A DNA stretch of 10,953 bases from Chloroflexota bacterium (GCA_016200765.1 JACQEC010000108.1:1-10953); one strand, 5' to 3'. Counted from the stretch's first letter, positions 1 through 6,562 are shown. Numbers and translations: made by a program. The notes: a model not told the origin generated them from the letters alone.

Positions 1-1
1 A

Positions 2-118
2 CGCCACATCGCGCTCAACTTGCTCAAGCAGGATAAATCCGTCGCCCTCGGCCTCAAGGGCAAACGACTCAAAGCCGCTTGGGATGAGCGCTATTTACTC
101 ACCCTCCTTTCCCTATAA
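2..118 (+). CDS. ISAs1-family transposase, C-terminal end (partial)
   Basis: The first 39 codons are open from the left edge to a TAA at 116-118 and read RHIALNLLKQDKS, then KGKRLKAAWDERYLL. This is the characteristic tail of ISAs1-family (IS4-like DDE) transposases, where an RHIALNLL stretch is followed by a basic KxKRxKAxWD segment and a short leucine-rich end. The protein catalyses cut-and-paste movement of its own element. The catalytic DDE residues lie outside the window, so nothing can be said about activity. The family match is directly supported by the terminal inverted repeat a few bases after the stop, at the spacing expected for an IS right end. The gene is truncated only by the window. 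Confidence 0.85.
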   Translation, partial: RHIALNLLKQDKSVALGLKGKRLKAAWDERYLLTLLSL

Positions 119-137
119 CTTAGATGCGATGACCCTA
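119..137 (+). mobile_element. Right terminal inverted repeat of the ISAs1-family element
   Basis: Immediately after the transposase stop, the reverse complement of 119-137 reads TAGGGTCATCGCATCTAAG. From memory this closely resembles ISAs1-family termini, which typically start CAGGGT and continue into a GCATC-rich block. The exact outer boundary (136 or 137) cannot be fixed because the left end and the 8-10 base target duplication are outside the window. A different gene remnant begins right after it, which supports placing the IS boundary here. Confidence 0.7.
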
Positions 138-138
138 G

Positions 139-303
139 CTGGAGGTGGTGGCGCGGGTGGCGGGCGGCATGAACGGCGTGATGTTCGATCACGAGGCCGG
201 GTTGATACACGGCGCAGCCTGCTGGCGTGCCGACGGCGCGCCGATTGGCCTCAGCGGCGGCCCGGCGCGCGGGGGGATTGCGGGGGCTATGTACCGAATG
301 TAG
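139..303 (+). pseudogene. C-terminal remnant of a gamma-glutamyltranspeptidase-like gene, cut by the IS
   Basis: Directly after the IS end one frame stays open for 54 codons to a TAG at 301-303. It reads VVARVAGGMNGVMFD, then GLIHGAACWRADGAPIG and LSGGPARGG. This resembles the extreme C-terminus of gamma-glutamyltransferases, where a VARIAGGM-type strand is followed by a G-A-C-W-R-A-D-G turn and a final GG-x-AR segment. The family hydrolyses or transfers gamma-glutamyl groups from glutathione and related compounds and is usually exported. No start codon or catalytic Thr region is present, since everything upstream is replaced by the IS. The fragment is therefore non-functional in this window. 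Whether the rest of the gene lies on the other side of the IS cannot be seen. The family call is by recognition of a short tail and could be wrong. Confidence 0.5.
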
Positions 304-324
304 TCTGGGCGGGGCACAAGAATC

Positions 325-358
325 GGCAGGGGCAAGCGGGCAGGGGCAAGCCCTGCCC
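325..358. repeat. Hairpin-forming intergenic repeat (GGGCAGGG / CCCTGCCC)
   Basis: A 13-base unit GGCAGGGGCAAGC occurs twice (325-337 and 339-351). The second copy merges into a perfect hairpin with 8-base arms GGGCAGGG (338-345) and CCCTGCCC (351-358) and a GCAAG loop. It ends four bases before the ribosome binding site of the transporter gene. It resembles the G-rich interspersed palindromes common between genes in Chloroflexota genomes; that comparison is from memory. Confidence 0.6.
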
Positions 359-362
359 CTAC

Positions 363-369
363 AGGAGGA
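363..369 (+). promoter_or_regulatory. Ribosome binding site that fixes the transporter start
   Basis: AGGAGGA lies eight bases before the ATG at 378, a near-perfect Shine-Dalgarno. It decides between this ATG and the longer open frame that begins at 84. The upstream part of that longer frame overlaps the IS end, the gene remnant and the hairpin repeat, so it is not real coding sequence. Confidence 0.75.
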
Positions 370-377
370 AGGGCAGA

Positions 378-1736
378 ATGAACCGTCTTTCGCGCGCGCG
401 AACGCTCGCCTACAGTTGCGGCCAACTGGCGGCGGGTCTGTACTTTGCCTTCAATCAGTACGTGCTGCCGCTCTATCTGGAAATGTTCACGAGCAACAAA
501 ATCCTCATTGGCTGGCTGAGCAGTACGCGCTCCTTCGAGCAATCCATCATCCAGCCGCTCGTCGGCGCGCGCAGTGACCGGACGTGGACCCGGTTTGGAC
601 GGCGCGCGCCATACTTTCTGGCGATGATGCCCCTCACCGCCGCGCTGTTGGTGCTCAACGGCCTGCTGCCCACGCCGTCCAAACCCGATGAGCCGCCGGT
701 CTTCTGGCTGGTTGTCATCATCATCTTCGCCTTCTCGCTGATCTTCAACGTCGGCATTGACCCGTATTACGCGCTGTTGGTGGACGTGACCTCTGCCGAG
801 GAGCGCGGCGCCAAGAGCGGGTTCGCGCAACTGTGCGGCTTCCTCGGCCAGTTTGTGATCCTCATCGCCGCGCTCTACCTGTGGAGCAGAAATCCGTTTG
901 CCGTCTGGCTTCTGGTCGCCGTTGGCCTCGTGGTGGGCTTCGGCATCGTCGCGGCGGGCGTGCGCGAGCCGCGCGTTCTGGGGCACATTGAGCGACTCGC
1001 GCCGGTCACTATCGCCGGCTCGGGCCGCTTGCTCGTCAGACTGTTGGAGTACGCGCGCGGCCTCTATGCGACGCAGCGCGAGGCGGCGAAGCTATTGGGC
1101 ATCCGCTTCATCTATCAATTCGGCATCAACGCCGCCGCGCCATTCCTGACCCTGTTCCTTGAGCATGAGATTGGACTGAACGGCTGGCCGGAGATGCTGG
1201 CGGCGTTCCCGTTCCTGACGGCCATCGGCCTTGACCAGGTGGACCCAGCCGGCCTCGCGCTGATGATCAGCGCTATCTTCTTGGTACTGCAGTTGGCGTG
1301 GGCCCTGCCCGTCGGCGCGCTGGGTGATCGGTTCGGCAAGAAGCAGGTCTTCCAGTTTGGCCTGCTCGTGATGGGCATCACCGCGCTGGCCGCCGCGGGG
1401 GCGACGACGGTGCCGCAAATTCTTATCTGCTTGCTGTTCCTCGGCTTTGGCAACGCGGCGCAGACGGTGCTGTTCGGCGTCTATCTGGCCGACCTGATCC
1501 CGCTGGAACGGGTCGGCGAGTTCACGGGGCTATCGGCCTTCGCCGAAACGGGCGGCTATTTCCTATCTATTGTGGTGGCGGGCGCACTGCTGAACTGGAA
1601 CCTGTTTGGCTTGCAATACCGGCTGGTGTTCATCTTGACCGGCATCTTTTTGCTGGCGGCGGTGATCGGACTGCGGTTCGTCAAGGCGCGCCTGACGTTC
1701 GACGCGCCAGCCATCGCGCCTGTCAGCGCAGGATAG
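378..1736 (+). CDS. MFS transporter, GPH/SLC45-like
   Basis: A 452-residue integral membrane protein with about twelve hydrophobic segments, the normal size for a major facilitator. Transmembrane segment 1 (after MNRLSRARTLAYSCGQ) leads to QPLVGARSDRTWTRFGRRAP. This is the loop 2-3 signature G-x-x-SD-R-x-x-x-RFGRR typical of glycoside-pentoside-hexuronide and SLC45-type symporters. A second, degenerate copy, VGALGDRFGKKQ, opens the second half. These families usually move sugars or related solutes with H+ or Na+; the substrate cannot be told here. The ATG at 378 is chosen because of the strong AGGAGGA just upstream. The stop lies only 20 bases before the next gene, so the two are probably cotranscribed, suggesting the transporter feeds the thiamine-diphosphate enzyme or exports its product; that link is inference. 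Confidence 0.85.
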   Translation: MNRLSRARTLAYSCGQLAAGLYFAFNQYVLPLYLEMFTSNKILIGWLSSTRSFEQSIIQPLVGARSDRTWTRFGRRAPYFLAMMPLTAALLVLNGLLPTPSKPDEPPVFWLVVIIIFAFSLIFNVGIDPYYALLVDVTSAEERGAKSGFAQLCGFLGQFVILIAALYLWSRNPFAVWLLVAVGLVVGFGIVAAGVREPRVLGHIERLAPVTIAGSGRLLVRLLEYARGLYATQREAAKLLGIRFIYQFGINAAAPFLTLFLEHEIGLNGWPEMLAAFPFLTAIGLDQVDPAGLALMISAIFLVLQLAWALPVGALGDRFGKKQVFQFGLLVMGITALAAAGATTVPQILICLLFLGFGNAAQTVLFGVYLADLIPLERVGEFTGLSAFAETGGYFLSIVVAGALLNWNLFGLQYRLVFILTGIFLLAAVIGLRFVKARLTFDAPAIAPVSAG

Positions 1737-1756
1737 ATTCATAGAGAGCAGGGATT

Positions 1757-3354
1757 ATGCCCTATCACGGCGGACGCCTCATCGCGCGCGTCCTGAAAAA
1801 CGAAAACGTCTCGCACCTGTTCACACTCTGCGGCGGGCACATCGCGCCGATCTACGACGGCTGTCTTGACGAAGGCATCGCCGTGGTGGACACGCGCCAC
1901 GAGCAAGCCGCCGCGCACGCCGCCGACGCCTACGCGCGCCTGACGCGCGGCATCGGCGTGGCCGCGGTGACCGCCGGGCCGGGTGTGACCGACGCGGTGA
2001 CGGCCGTCGCCAACGCCTATTACGCGGCCAGCCCGCTGGTGCTGTTGGGCGGCGCGGCCCCGCTCAACCAGCAGGGACGCGGCGCTCTGCAGGAGATGGA
2101 GCAGGTCGCTTTGCTCAAGCCGATCACCAAGTGGAGCGTCGCCATCCACGAGACGGCGCGCATCCCCGAACTGCTGACGCAGGCAATGCGGGTTGCGACC
2201 AGCGGCCGCCCCGGCCCGGTGTTCATCGAACTGCCCTTCGACATCCTCTTCAACTTCGTGGACGAGTCGCATGTCAAGTTCCCGGCGCACTATCGCACGA
2301 CCGCGCGCGCCTATGGCGACCCACTGGTGGTGGCCGCCGCCGCGCGGCTGATCGCGGGGGCCAGGAAGCCGGTCTTGCTTGCGGGCACGCAGGTCTATTG
2401 GGACGACGCCTCCGATATCTTGCGCTCGTTCAGCGAGCGCACGGCCATGCCGGTCTACACCAGCGGCATGGGGCGCGGCACCCTGCCGATGGATCACCCG
2501 CACTGCTTGCAGTTGTCGCGCGGCGCGGCTCTGCGCGAAGCCGATCTGGTGATCGCGGTTGGCACGCCGATGAGGTGATCCAGATTGACGTTGACCCGAC
2601 CGAGATTGGGCGCAACCGGCCGGTGGAGGCCGGCATCGCCGGCAGTGCGGGGGCGGTGCTGGGGCAGTTAAGCGACGCCGTCGGGCAGGTCGCGTTTGAC
2701 GCATGGCTGGCGCGCCTGCAAGGGATCGAGGAGGAGAAACGCACGGCGCAGGCACAGTGGGAGCAGTCGGACGAGCGCCCGATACACCAACTGCGGCTGG
2801 CGCGCGAACTCAATCGCTTTATAGACGAAGATACCATCGTCATTGGCGACGGCGGCGACATTGTGGGGCTGGCCGCGAAGGTGCTGACCATCCGCAGGCC
2901 GGGGCGGTGGATGGACCCGGGGCCGCTGGGCTGTCTGGGCGTGGGCCTGCCGTTTGCGCTGGCGGCGCAGTTACTGCACCCGGACAAGAAGGTGATCGTG
3001 CTGAACGGCGACGGCTCGTTCGCGCTGAACGGCATGGAGTTTGACACGGCGGTGCGCTTCAATCTACCCATCGTCACGCTGATTGGCAACGACGGGCAGT
3101 GGGGCGAGATTCGCGTGCCGCAGGTGGCGCTGATGGGCGAGGAGCGCGCGATTGCGACGCGGCTCGCGCCCGGCACGCGCTACGAGAAGATCGCGGAGGC
3201 GTTTGGCGGCTATGGCGAGTTGGTTGAAGCGCCCGGCGAGATCGTGCCCGCGCTCCAGCGCGCCTTCGCCAGCCACAGACCGGCGATCATCAACGTGCTG
3301 ACAGACCCCGACGGCGTGCGCAAGGCCGACGCGGTGCGGGCGTATGTGATGTAG
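1757..3354 (+). pseudogene. Thiamine-diphosphate enzyme, acetolactate synthase / 2-hydroxyacyl-CoA lyase-like, frame broken
   Basis: Two reading frames together make one enzyme of about 530 residues. The first (1757-2578) starts MPYHGGRLIARVL. It carries the PYR domain with the probable catalytic Glu (E49 in TRHEQAAAHAADAYARL), the AGPGVTDAVTAVANAY stretch and GRGALQEMEQVALLKPITKW, a pattern shared with 2-hydroxyacyl-CoA lyases and acetolactate synthases. The second frame resumes at about 2574 with EVIQIDVDPTEIGRNRPVE. It continues to the cofactor motif GDG (3007-3015) and its Asn at 3088 (GDG-x24-N), which bind Mg-thiamine diphosphate. In homologues about 15-20 residues separate GTPM from VIQIDVD; here they abut, so about 50 bases (1 modulo 3) seem deleted and a TGA follows at 2576. 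This is either a real pseudogene or an assembly or sequencing error. The family cleaves or joins C-C bonds next to a carbonyl; the exact substrate is not readable. The last ~190 coding bases recur at 6508 and partly at 4293. Confidence 0.8.
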
Positions 3355-3416
3355 GGGCTGTCAACGGATTGGGATAACGGATTAACGGATTTCGGGGGGC
3401 TGGGAGACCAGAGCCG
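3169..3416 (+). repeat. Copy A of the triplicated gene end (in-place 3' end of the thiamine-diphosphate gene plus 62 downstream bases)
   Basis: This block aligns without gaps to 6508-6755 (offset 3339). There are about 11 mismatches, all before the stop codon; from the TAG at 3352 onward the two are identical. Its final 72 coding bases (3283-3354) also align to 4293-4364 (offset 1010). It ends at GAGCCG, after which the flanking sequences differ. Confidence 0.95.
3363..3391. repeat. AACGGATT repeat cluster, first of four
   Basis: Three AACGGATT units at 3363, 3376 and 3384. Related clusters occur at 4266, 6702 and 6794, the last with AGCGGATT variants. All sit outside or at the end of genes and mark the borders of the inserted modules. 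Confidence 0.8.
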
Positions 3417-3506
3417 GAAGTTGCCGGGCGCTACAACGACGACGCCTATCTGAATGGCGCCGAAACCTACACACCGCAGCGCCCTGACCGTTTGGATACG
3501 CTATAA
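3417..3506 (+). pseudogene. Possible C-terminal remnant of an unknown gene
   Basis: Right after the end of copy A one frame is open for 29 codons to a TAA at 3504-3506. It reads EVAGRYNDDAYLNG, then AETYTPQRPDRLDTL. The composition looks like a real hydrophilic protein tail rather than random frame. It has no start codon and is cut off exactly at the repeat border, which suits a gene end carried in with the inserted module. I do not recognise the family, and the stretch is short enough to be chance. Confidence 0.3.
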
Positions 3507-3507
3507 T
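3502..3507 (+). promoter_or_regulatory. Perfect -10 box TATAAT upstream of the toxin-antitoxin pair
   Basis: A consensus TATAAT stands 20 bases before the ATG of the antitoxin-like gene in otherwise GC-rich sequence, with AGAGGTG (3517-3523) as ribosome binding site. No convincing -35 box is seen at the usual distance. The surrounding GCTATAATAGC is almost palindromic and could also serve as an operator half-site, which is speculative. Confidence 0.45.
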
Positions 3508-3527
3508 AGCAAACAGAGAGGTGTCAG

Positions 3528-3839
3528 ATGGATGTAACGATAACCGAAATCTTAGATGACCTGCGCGCGGCCGATGAGATCACGCGCCGCTTCGAGCGTC
3601 GCTATTGGCTCAGTTCGGCTGACTTTTATACGCTCTACCAACAAGGGCGACTTGACGATGGCGAGCACACTGAAGACTTTGCCGAATGGTCGGCTTTCCA
3701 TCAAATCAAACTTGACCGCGAAGCAGCCCTGCAAGAATTATCGCGGGAGCGCGTGCGCCGATTGCTCGTCACGACCGGCGAGCAGACCATTGAGATTGAC
3801 CCGGGTGAACCCGCTCTGCCGGTAAAAGAAGCCGCCTAG
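3528..3839 (+). CDS. Small acidic protein, probable antitoxin partner of the TumE-like toxin
   Basis: A 103-residue, strongly acidic protein beginning MDVTITEILDDLRAADEI. It has a helical N-terminal half and a charged middle (RLDDGEHTEDFAEW), and ends in EQTIEIDPGEPALP. It stops four bases before the ATG of the next gene, the tight spacing typical of type II toxin-antitoxin operons with the antitoxin first. It has its own TATAAT and ribosome binding site (AGAGGTG, four bases before the ATG). No classical ribbon-helix-helix or helix-turn-helix DNA-binding motif is obvious. The function is inferred mainly from the neighbour: proteins of this size precede DUF6516/TumE proteins. It would neutralise the toxin by direct binding. 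If the neighbour is not a toxin this remains a hypothetical protein. Confidence 0.6.
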   Translation: MDVTITEILDDLRAADEITRRFERRYWLSSADFYTLYQQGRLDDGEHTEDFAEWSAFHQIKLDREAALQELSRERVRRLLVTTGEQTIEIDPGEPALPVKEAA

Positions 3840-3843
3840 CCCA

Positions 3844-4275
3844 ATGCCTTTTCCCACGCGCGTCGAATACGAACGGCTCGTCTATCATCTGCCGGAAACC
3901 TATCCTGATGTGATTGCCGCTTCGACGCTGCGCTTTTATTCCACCAGTGCATTGACTGGCAAACTCGAAGGCGTCGTACAGTTCGTCAACGGGTTGCAGT
4001 TGCGCATGAAAGAGGTGATAGATTTTCGGCTTGGCCGCATCGTTGACTACAGCTACACCGTACTACGCGGGGAGGAGCGGGTGCGGTGGTATGATCCACA
4101 GCCCCATCCCGAATTAGGCGATCTGGCCGCAACTTTCCCACATCACCGGCATGAGCCGCCAGACCTCAAACACAATCGTCGTCCCGCGCCGGGCATCAGT
4201 TTTTTAGCGCCTAACTTGCCAGTGTTGATTACCGATTGCGTTGAGCTGGGACGGGGAGAGTCGTCAACGGATTAG
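3844..4275 (+). CDS. TumE-like (DUF6516) toxin of a toxin-antitoxin pair
   Basis: A 143-residue protein with a core resembling the DUF6516/TumE family. A beta-rich middle carries YSYTVLRGEERVRWYDPQPH (residues 69-88), followed by the His-rich signature TFPHHRHEPPD (97-107) and HNRRPAPGISFL. The PHHxH motif is the most conserved part of the family and probably lies at its functional site. Members are annotated as toxins of two-gene modules; the molecular target is not evident from sequence. The gene follows its presumed antitoxin by four bases. The last residues, from about 139 on (ESSTD), and the stop codon are encoded by the AACGGATT repeat starting at 4262, so the natural C-terminus was probably slightly different. 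All signature residues are upstream of that joint, so activity need not be lost. Confidence 0.65.
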   Translation: MPFPTRVEYERLVYHLPETYPDVIAASTLRFYSTSALTGKLEGVVQFVNGLQLRMKEVIDFRLGRIVDYSYTVLRGEERVRWYDPQPHPELGDLAATFPHHRHEPPDLKHNRRPAPGISFLAPNLPVLITDCVELGRGESSTD

Positions 4276-4283
4276 GATAGCGG

Positions 4284-4364
4284 ATGAGCAGAGCGATCGT
4301 CAACGTCCTGATGGACCCCGACGGCGTGCGCAAGGCCGACGCGGTACGGGCGTATGTGATGTGA
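4284..4364 (+). pseudogene. Copy B: 26-codon orphan of the thiamine-diphosphate gene end
   Basis: An ATG-started mini-frame reads MSRAIVNVLMDPDGVRKADAV and ends RAYVM before a TGA at 4362-4364. From 4293 on it matches 3283-3354 with about seven differences in 72 bases. It keeps the same reading frame and the same final residues AVRAYVM. It is far too short to function as an enzyme. It is best read as a duplicated gene end left at the border between two inserted modules. Whether it is translated is unknown; no good ribosome binding site is seen. Confidence 0.75.
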
Positions 4365-4365
4365 G

Positions 4366-4490
4366 TAACTCATGTTACGCGCGTCTTTGCGAGGAGCGTC
4401 TTTGGCGACGAAGCCATCTCCTTCAGGTGGCAGGGAGATGGCTTCGCAAACAACGCTCGCCATGACAGCTGTGCGTAACGTGAGTGAGTA
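4366..4490. mobile_element. MITE-like or REP-like inverted repeat element
   Basis: About 125 bases form one imperfect palindrome with no coding capacity. The ends are TAACTCATGTTACGC (4366-4380) and, on the other strand, a near match ending at 4490. The inner arms are CGAAGCCATCTCC on the left and GGAGATGGCTTCG on the right, separated by a short loop at 4422-4433, with GCGAGGAGCGT / ACGCTCGC between. This architecture fits a small non-autonomous transposable element or a folded interspersed repeat. It starts one base after the stop of copy B and ends six bases before the endonuclease start, so it occupies the whole promoter region of the restriction-modification operon. Confidence 0.75.
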
Positions 4491-4496
4491 AGAATT

Positions 4497-5180
4497 ATGA
4501 CACTAGACGATTTTCGAAAAGCATTTGCTGATCTGAAGAACTCGGATCGGTGGGTTCAATCCAAGCGCCGAGGCCCTACAGGGATCGGTCAGACTCTTGA
4601 GCAGTTACTCGGCTTGTCTGAAAGCAATATCGCTTTACCTGATTTGGGCACGGTGGAGTTAAAATCACATCGAATCAAATCACCGTCCTTGATTACCCTT
4701 TTCACCTTTAACCGGAAAGCTTGGAAGATGAAACCCTTGGACGCGGTCGGAAGATATGGCACGCCAGACGCAAATGGGAGGCTTGGCCTTTACTTCACGG
4801 TGTCACGCACACCGAATAGCACAGGGTTGTTTCTGCACATTGACGGCGAGGTCGTTTCGGTGAGACATATATCAGGGGAGGTTATCGCCGAATGGCGACT
4901 GGATGCGCTGGTTAACCGCTTCATGCAGAAACTACCGGGTTTGGTGTTAGTCAGCGCGTTCAGCGAGGTGCGGGGAGATGTTGAGTGGTTCAAGTACACA
5001 CGCGCACGACTGCTAACGGAGACCTCTACAGAAATTATCAAAGAGCAGTTCCTTGAAGGCAATATCCTGGTTGACCTCAGATTGCATGACCAAGGGACTC
5101 GCGCCCGAAATCATGGGACCGGCTTTCGCACTCGCGAGGACCAGCTCCCGTCTCTCTTCAAGAACGTAAGGGACTTGTAG
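4497..5180 (+). CDS. Type II restriction endonuclease, MvaI/BcnI family
   Basis: A 227-residue nuclease. The N-terminal half carries the MutH-like fold signature of MvaI and BcnI enzymes: GPTGIGQTLEQLLGL (residues 26-40, with Glu35), then PDLGTVELKSHR (48-59). The latter presents Asp49, Glu54-x-Lys56 as metal-binding catalytic residues, and is followed by SLITLFTFNRKAW. The length matches single-chain enzymes of this family, which act as monomers and cut CC-W-GG or CC-S-GG sites; the specificity here is not proven. The gene is followed by a DNA methyltransferase two bases after its stop, giving a compact R-then-M operon. GC content and codon use are visibly lower than in the flanking genes, consistent with horizontal acquisition. 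The start has only a weak ribosome binding site and lies six bases after a MITE-like repeat, so expression may be altered. All catalytic residues are intact. Confidence 0.8.
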   Translation: MTLDDFRKAFADLKNSDRWVQSKRRGPTGIGQTLEQLLGLSESNIALPDLGTVELKSHRIKSPSLITLFTFNRKAWKMKPLDAVGRYGTPDANGRLGLYFTVSRTPNSTGLFLHIDGEVVSVRHISGEVIAEWRLDALVNRFMQKLPGLVLVSAFSEVRGDVEWFKYTRARLLTETSTEIIKEQFLEGNILVDLRLHDQGTRARNHGTGFRTREDQLPSLFKNVRDL

Positions 5181-5182
5181 CG

Positions 5183-6562
5183 ATGCCACACACGACACAA
5201 TTGACCTTCCTGACAAACGCCGATATGCCTACCGGGTCGGGCGATTGGACATTCAATGGGGCCTCGACGCGCGCGCTGACCCATTGCTATCACGACTACC
5301 CAGCACGCATGATTCCGCAGGTAGCAGGCAAATTGCTCGATATGTTCGCGAGAGACGCAGGGTTGCTCTTTGACCCCTATTGTGGCACGGGCACCTCACT
5401 GGTCGAAGGTTTGGTTCGCGGAACTAACGTTGTCGGCACCGACCTAAACCCGCTGGCACGATTGATTGCACGCGCCAAAACGTCCATGCCTGGCGTGCAG
5501 GCTCTAGACAAGCAAATCTCTCTATTCAATCGCTATGCGACTCGCCTGCACGCATCCGGTCATTTGACACCATCCGTTATTCGCGGCATCAGCCGACTCG
5601 ACTTCTGGTTCAAACCGATCGTCGTCGAGAGATTGTCGCAAATCAAAGCATTTATTCAAGATATAGAAGATGAATGCGTGCGCATGTTTTTTCAGGTAGC
5701 TTTCAGCGAGACGGTGCGGGAAAGTTCTAATACGCGCAACGAAGAGTTCAAGTTATACCGCTATAGCGCCGAAAAACTGGAGGGCTTCAATCCTAATGTT
5801 TTTGGCATTATGGCAGCAAAATTGAAACGCAACCAAAAGGGGCTGCACAGCTTCTTATCGATCATGCAGAATTTTAAGCTCCCCCCCAGCTCATGCATCT
5901 ATGATTTCAACACCGTGCAAGGCGTGCCCGCCGACAAGTTGGCGGAGGCCAGCGTAGATATCGTGCTAACCTCGCCACCTTACGGGGACTCACACACGAC
6001 CGTAGCCTACGGGCAGTATTCGCGGCTCTCGGCCGCTTGGCTGGACTTAGAAGGGGCTGACAAGATTGATAGCAGGCTTATGGGGGGAACCATCGCCAAA
6101 AAAATGGCCTCTTTCCCAAGCGAAACCTTAAATCAAGCCTTGGGCCAAATCAGCGCGGCCAATCACAAGCGGGCGCTTGAAGTCGCCGCGTTTTACTCCG
6201 ATCTCTATCGGTCGATCAGCCATGTTTCACCGCTGATCAAGCCCGACGGATATGCCTGCTACGTCGTGGGTAATCGCAAGGTAAAGGGCGTGGTGTTGCC
6301 CACCGATGTTGCCGTTCGGAACTTCTTTGAATCTTACGGCTTTGAGTACGTAGATACATTTCACCGAGCGATTCCCAATAAACGGATGCCGCTCCGAAAT
6401 AGCCCGACCAATGCAGCTGGCGTACTAGACGCCACGATGACCCAAGAACATATCGTGGTTATGCGCCGCAAACCGTTGAAAACCATTGGCGAGAGCAGGA
6501 GAAGGGCCCCGGCACGCGCTACGAGAAGATCGCGGAAGCGTTTGGCGGCTACGGCGAGCTAG
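5183..6562 (+). CDS. DNA methyltransferase (SPPY motif, probable N4-cytosine), partner of the endonuclease
   Basis: A 459-residue S-adenosylmethionine-dependent DNA methyltransferase. Motif I, FDPYCGTGTSLVEG (residues 63-76), and the acidic motif II, GTDLNP (85-90), form the cofactor site. The catalytic motif IV is TSPPYGDS (263-270); SPPY is typical of N4-cytosine enzymes, although some adenine enzymes share it. The order motif I, then a ~190-residue presumed target-recognition segment, then motif IV resembles the alpha-type arrangement. It starts two bases after the endonuclease stop and would protect host DNA by modifying the same site. The reading frame crosses at nucleotide 6508 into the duplicated thiamine-diphosphate gene end in the wrong frame. 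The last ~18 residues (PARATRRSRKRLAATAS) are therefore foreign, basic and accidental; the natural stop has been lost. The conserved part ends around EHIVVMRRKPLKTIG, so activity is probably retained. Confidence 0.85.
   Translation: MPHTTQLTFLTNADMPTGSGDWTFNGASTRALTHCYHDYPARMIPQVAGKLLDMFARDAGLLFDPYCGTGTSLVEGLVRGTNVVGTDLNPLARLIARAKTSMPGVQALDKQISLFNRYATRLHASGHLTPSVIRGISRLDFWFKPIVVERLSQIKAFIQDIEDECVRMFFQVAFSETVRESSNTRNEEFKLYRYSAEKLEGFNPNVFGIMAAKLKRNQKGLHSFLSIMQNFKLPPSSCIYDFNTVQGVPADKLAEASVDIVLTSPPYGDSHTTVAYGQYSRLSAAWLDLEGADKIDSRLMGGTIAKKMASFPSETLNQALGQISAANHKRALEVAAFYSDLYRSISHVSPLIKPDGYACYVVGNRKVKGVVLPTDVAVRNFFESYGFEYVDTFHRAIPNKRMPLRNSPTNAAGVLDATMTQEHIVVMRRKPLKTIGESRRRAPARATRRSRKRLAATAS

Noticed and set aside
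84..377. Extending the transporter to an ATG at 84 (550 residues)
   Set aside because: The added part overlaps the transposase tail, IS end, gene remnant and a hairpin repeat, and reads as low-complexity GGGGAGGG / RRR. The ATG at 378 has a near-perfect Shine-Dalgarno.
2565..2580. Programmed ribosomal frameshift in the thiamine-diphosphate gene
   Set aside because: No slippery heptamer or downstream structure, and a conserved protein segment is missing, so a deletion explains it better.
1739..2755. Long minus-strand open frame (338 residues) opposite the thiamine-diphosphate gene
   Set aside because: Arg/His/Gln-rich composition typical of antisense frames in GC-rich DNA, no recognisable domain, and the plus strand encodes clear motifs.
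4366..4490. CRISPR repeat or intrinsic terminator
   Set aside because: It is a single large imperfect palindrome without spacer periodicity or a T-run; a MITE/REP-like element fits better.
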